Positions 4,827 through 6,012 of a DNA stretch of 6,012 bases are shown here, piece by piece (position 1 is the stretch's first letter; the number at the start of each line of letters is the position of its first letter). The translations under genes were made by a program, and so were the position numbers. This DNA comes from Methanobacteriota archaeon (GTDB lineage: Archaea; Hydrothermarchaeota; Hydrothermarchaeia; Hydrothermarchaeales; SZUA-236): positions 1 to 6,012 of the forward strand of contig QIDD01000064.1 of the NCBI GenBank assembly GCA_003230355.1. The letters are read 5' to 3'. The notes beneath the pieces were generated by a model that was not told where the DNA came from, ran no database searches, and worked only from the letters and a program-made list of their open reading frames with translations.

Positions 4827-6012
4827 ACTTCTTATCCTGGTTGCGTTTTTAGCTTTTCTTTCACCTGCCTATGCTGCCGTGTGCACTATACCTGGTGGCG
4901 AGGTCTATCCCGGCTGGACGCCGAGGTTCAACGCAAGCCTTGCAACCGGCGACATTCTCGCCGACGGAGTAAACGGGACCGGGGGGATGAAAGACTTCTC
5001 AGTTGAGGTAGTTCAGATACTTTCAGGCAAGATCGCAAACCTCAAGGTTTCAAAGAAAGGTTCCTATGCCGAGGAGTTTTCAGTCTCAGAGTCCACTAAT
5101 AACTTTGACATAACCCTTGAAGACCTTAGAATCAAAGTGGTATCAATTACCGCTGCATCGGTTAATCTCACAGTTTACACCCATAATCAGGCGATTGTCA
5201 ATACAACAACAAAACTTGCCTATAAATCAACGGATATGAACTCAAGCCTGCCCGGTGAGGTCGTTGAAATCGAATCAGTGGTGAAAAACATAGGTGAGCT
5301 TGAGGCAATGAACCTCCAGATAAAGGAGGTCTTCGGCGACTTTCAGATTGTTTCAAAGGATGTTCCTATCCCCACATCTTTCTGCGCCAATAACACTTTC
5401 ACAGTCAAATATGAACTGCGTGTGCCTGCTGATCTCAAAAAGGACACGAACTACACACTCACAATCGAATTTGCCTATTCTGATTACAATGAGCAGCTTA
5501 TATCATCCCGCAACCGTACGCAGAAGATAACTATTGTAATCATTGTAATGCCAACACAGCTTACCGTTTCCAAGGGCACGGGGAATTGGACGCTGCTTAA
5601 CACCGGCCGGGAGCTCACCATATTTAACACTGTTCGAAACCCTGGTAACACAACTGCAATCAACGTAAAACTTGTGGACACGCCGCCAGCAGATCTCACA
5701 GTTGTCTCAGGCCAGCCCTCACTCACCCTTGGAAGCCTGGAACCTGGTGATGTGAAAAACCGAGCCTACACTGTGATTTCAAACGACCCGATCTACTGTT
5801 TTTCATCGGCAGGTGTAGAGTATGAAGATACCACTGGAAACAGCTACACCGCCTTTTCCGAGCGCACTGGAATCAGATTTTCACCCTTTGTAACCATGAC
5901 CAAGACCATCCGTGACAGCCCGCTCCCAGACGAGCTTAGCTATGGCTACCCGATTAAAACACGGCAGTCCATGAAATCCAACTACAGCAGTGACCGATCT
6001 GCCTCTGTAAAC
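4813..6012 (+). CDS. Secreted S-layer/CARDB-like surface protein, C-terminus beyond the window
   Basis: An open frame of exactly 400 codons runs from the ATG at 4813 to the right edge. Residues 1-21 form a Sec signal peptide: MKWGR, a hydrophobic core LLILVAFLAFL, then SPAYA with likely cleavage after Ala21. Residues about 24-122 form a beta-rich domain of the kind seen at the start of archaeal S-layer-related proteins (GWTPRFNASLATGDIL, then DLRIKVVSITAA). Two CARDB/DUF11-like beta-sandwich repeats follow. One is centred on VVEIESVVKNIGELEAMNLQ (150-169) and the other on LTIFNTVRNPGNTTAINVKL (268-287), each with the 'N-x-G...A' turn typical of that fold. At least eleven N-x-S/T sequons occur (for example Asn40, 54, 118, 130, 213, 258), fitting archaeal N-glycosylation. 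It should act at the cell surface; a C-terminal anchor would lie outside the window. The family-level call is good; the exact role is unknown. Confidence 0.85.
   Translation, partial: MKWGRLLILVAFLAFLSPAYAAVCTIPGGEVYPGWTPRFNASLATGDILADGVNGTGGMKDFSVEVVQILSGKIANLKVSKKGSYAEEFSVSESTNNFDITLEDLRIKVVSITAASVNLTVYTHNQAIVNTTTKLAYKSTDMNSSLPGEVVEIESVVKNIGELEAMNLQIKEVFGDFQIVSKDVPIPTSFCANNTFTVKYELRVPADLKKDTNYTLTIEFAYSDYNEQLISSRNRTQKITIVIIVMPTQLTVSKGTGNWTLLNTGRELTIFNTVRNPGNTTAINVKLVDTPPADLTVVSGQPSLTLGSLEPGDVKNRAYTVISNDPIYCFSSAGVEYEDTTGNSYTAFSERTGIRFSPFVTMTKTIRDSPLPDELSYGYPIKTRQSMKSNYSSDRSASVN

Noticed and set aside
5348..5726. Short frames on both strands inside the surface-protein region (5348-5530 plus, 5484-5726 minus)
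   Set aside because: The frame from 4813 to the right edge has a signal peptide, domain repeats and a strong ribosome binding site; the short frames are shadows of it.

Overview
The window is almost certainly archaeal, most likely from a euryarchaeon of the methanogen, anaerobic methanotroph or Archaeoglobus kind. The evidence is a ribose-1,5-bisphosphate isomerase of the archaeal AMP-salvage/RuBisCO pathway, a HisA-related protein of the sort common in methanogens, an S-layer-type secreted protein rich in N-glycosylation sequons, TATA-like boxes about 25-30 nt upstream of leaderless-looking ATG starts, and GGTGA/GGAGGT Shine-Dalgarno motifs with frequent TTG/GTG starts. I cannot name a genus.

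Layout. (1) Positions 1-147, minus strand: the N-terminal 49 codons of a cysteine-rich protein that runs off the left edge. (2) Positions 148-270: a short divergent regulatory region. (3) Positions 271-546, plus: a small protein with one membrane helix and a probable winged-helix domain. (4) Positions 536-1408, minus: a lipoprotein with a NodB/polysaccharide-deacetylase-like domain whose usual metal-binding histidines appear to be replaced. It is convergent with the small protein, and their ends overlap by 11 bp. (5) Positions 1409-1516: a second divergent promoter region. (6) Positions 1517-6012, plus: a tightly packed run of five genes, probably one operon. They encode ribose-1,5-bisphosphate isomerase, a HisA-related TIM-barrel protein, a YjbQ/UPF0047 protein, histidyl-tRNA synthetase (hisS), and a secreted S-layer/CARDB-like protein cut by the right edge.

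How the genes fit together. The operon genes overlap or nearly abut (7 bp overlap, 11 bp overlap, 1 bp gap, 14 bp overlap), which suggests translational coupling. The first gene looks leaderless, while hisS and the surface-protein gene have strong Shine-Dalgarno sequences inside the preceding gene. The isomerase makes ribulose-1,5-bisphosphate for type III RuBisCO; neither AMP phosphorylase nor RuBisCO lies in this window. The HisA-like neighbour keeps the two aspartates expected of a sugar-phosphate isomerase of that fold, but its substrate is unknown. HisS and YjbQ look like housekeeping passengers. The surface protein and the lipoprotein both act outside the membrane.

I see no mobile element, CRISPR array, tRNA or rRNA. 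The points most worth a second look are the apparently dead deacetylase lipoprotein, the membrane-tethered winged-helix protein with a direct repeat flanking its TATA box, and the isomerase/HisA-like gene pair.
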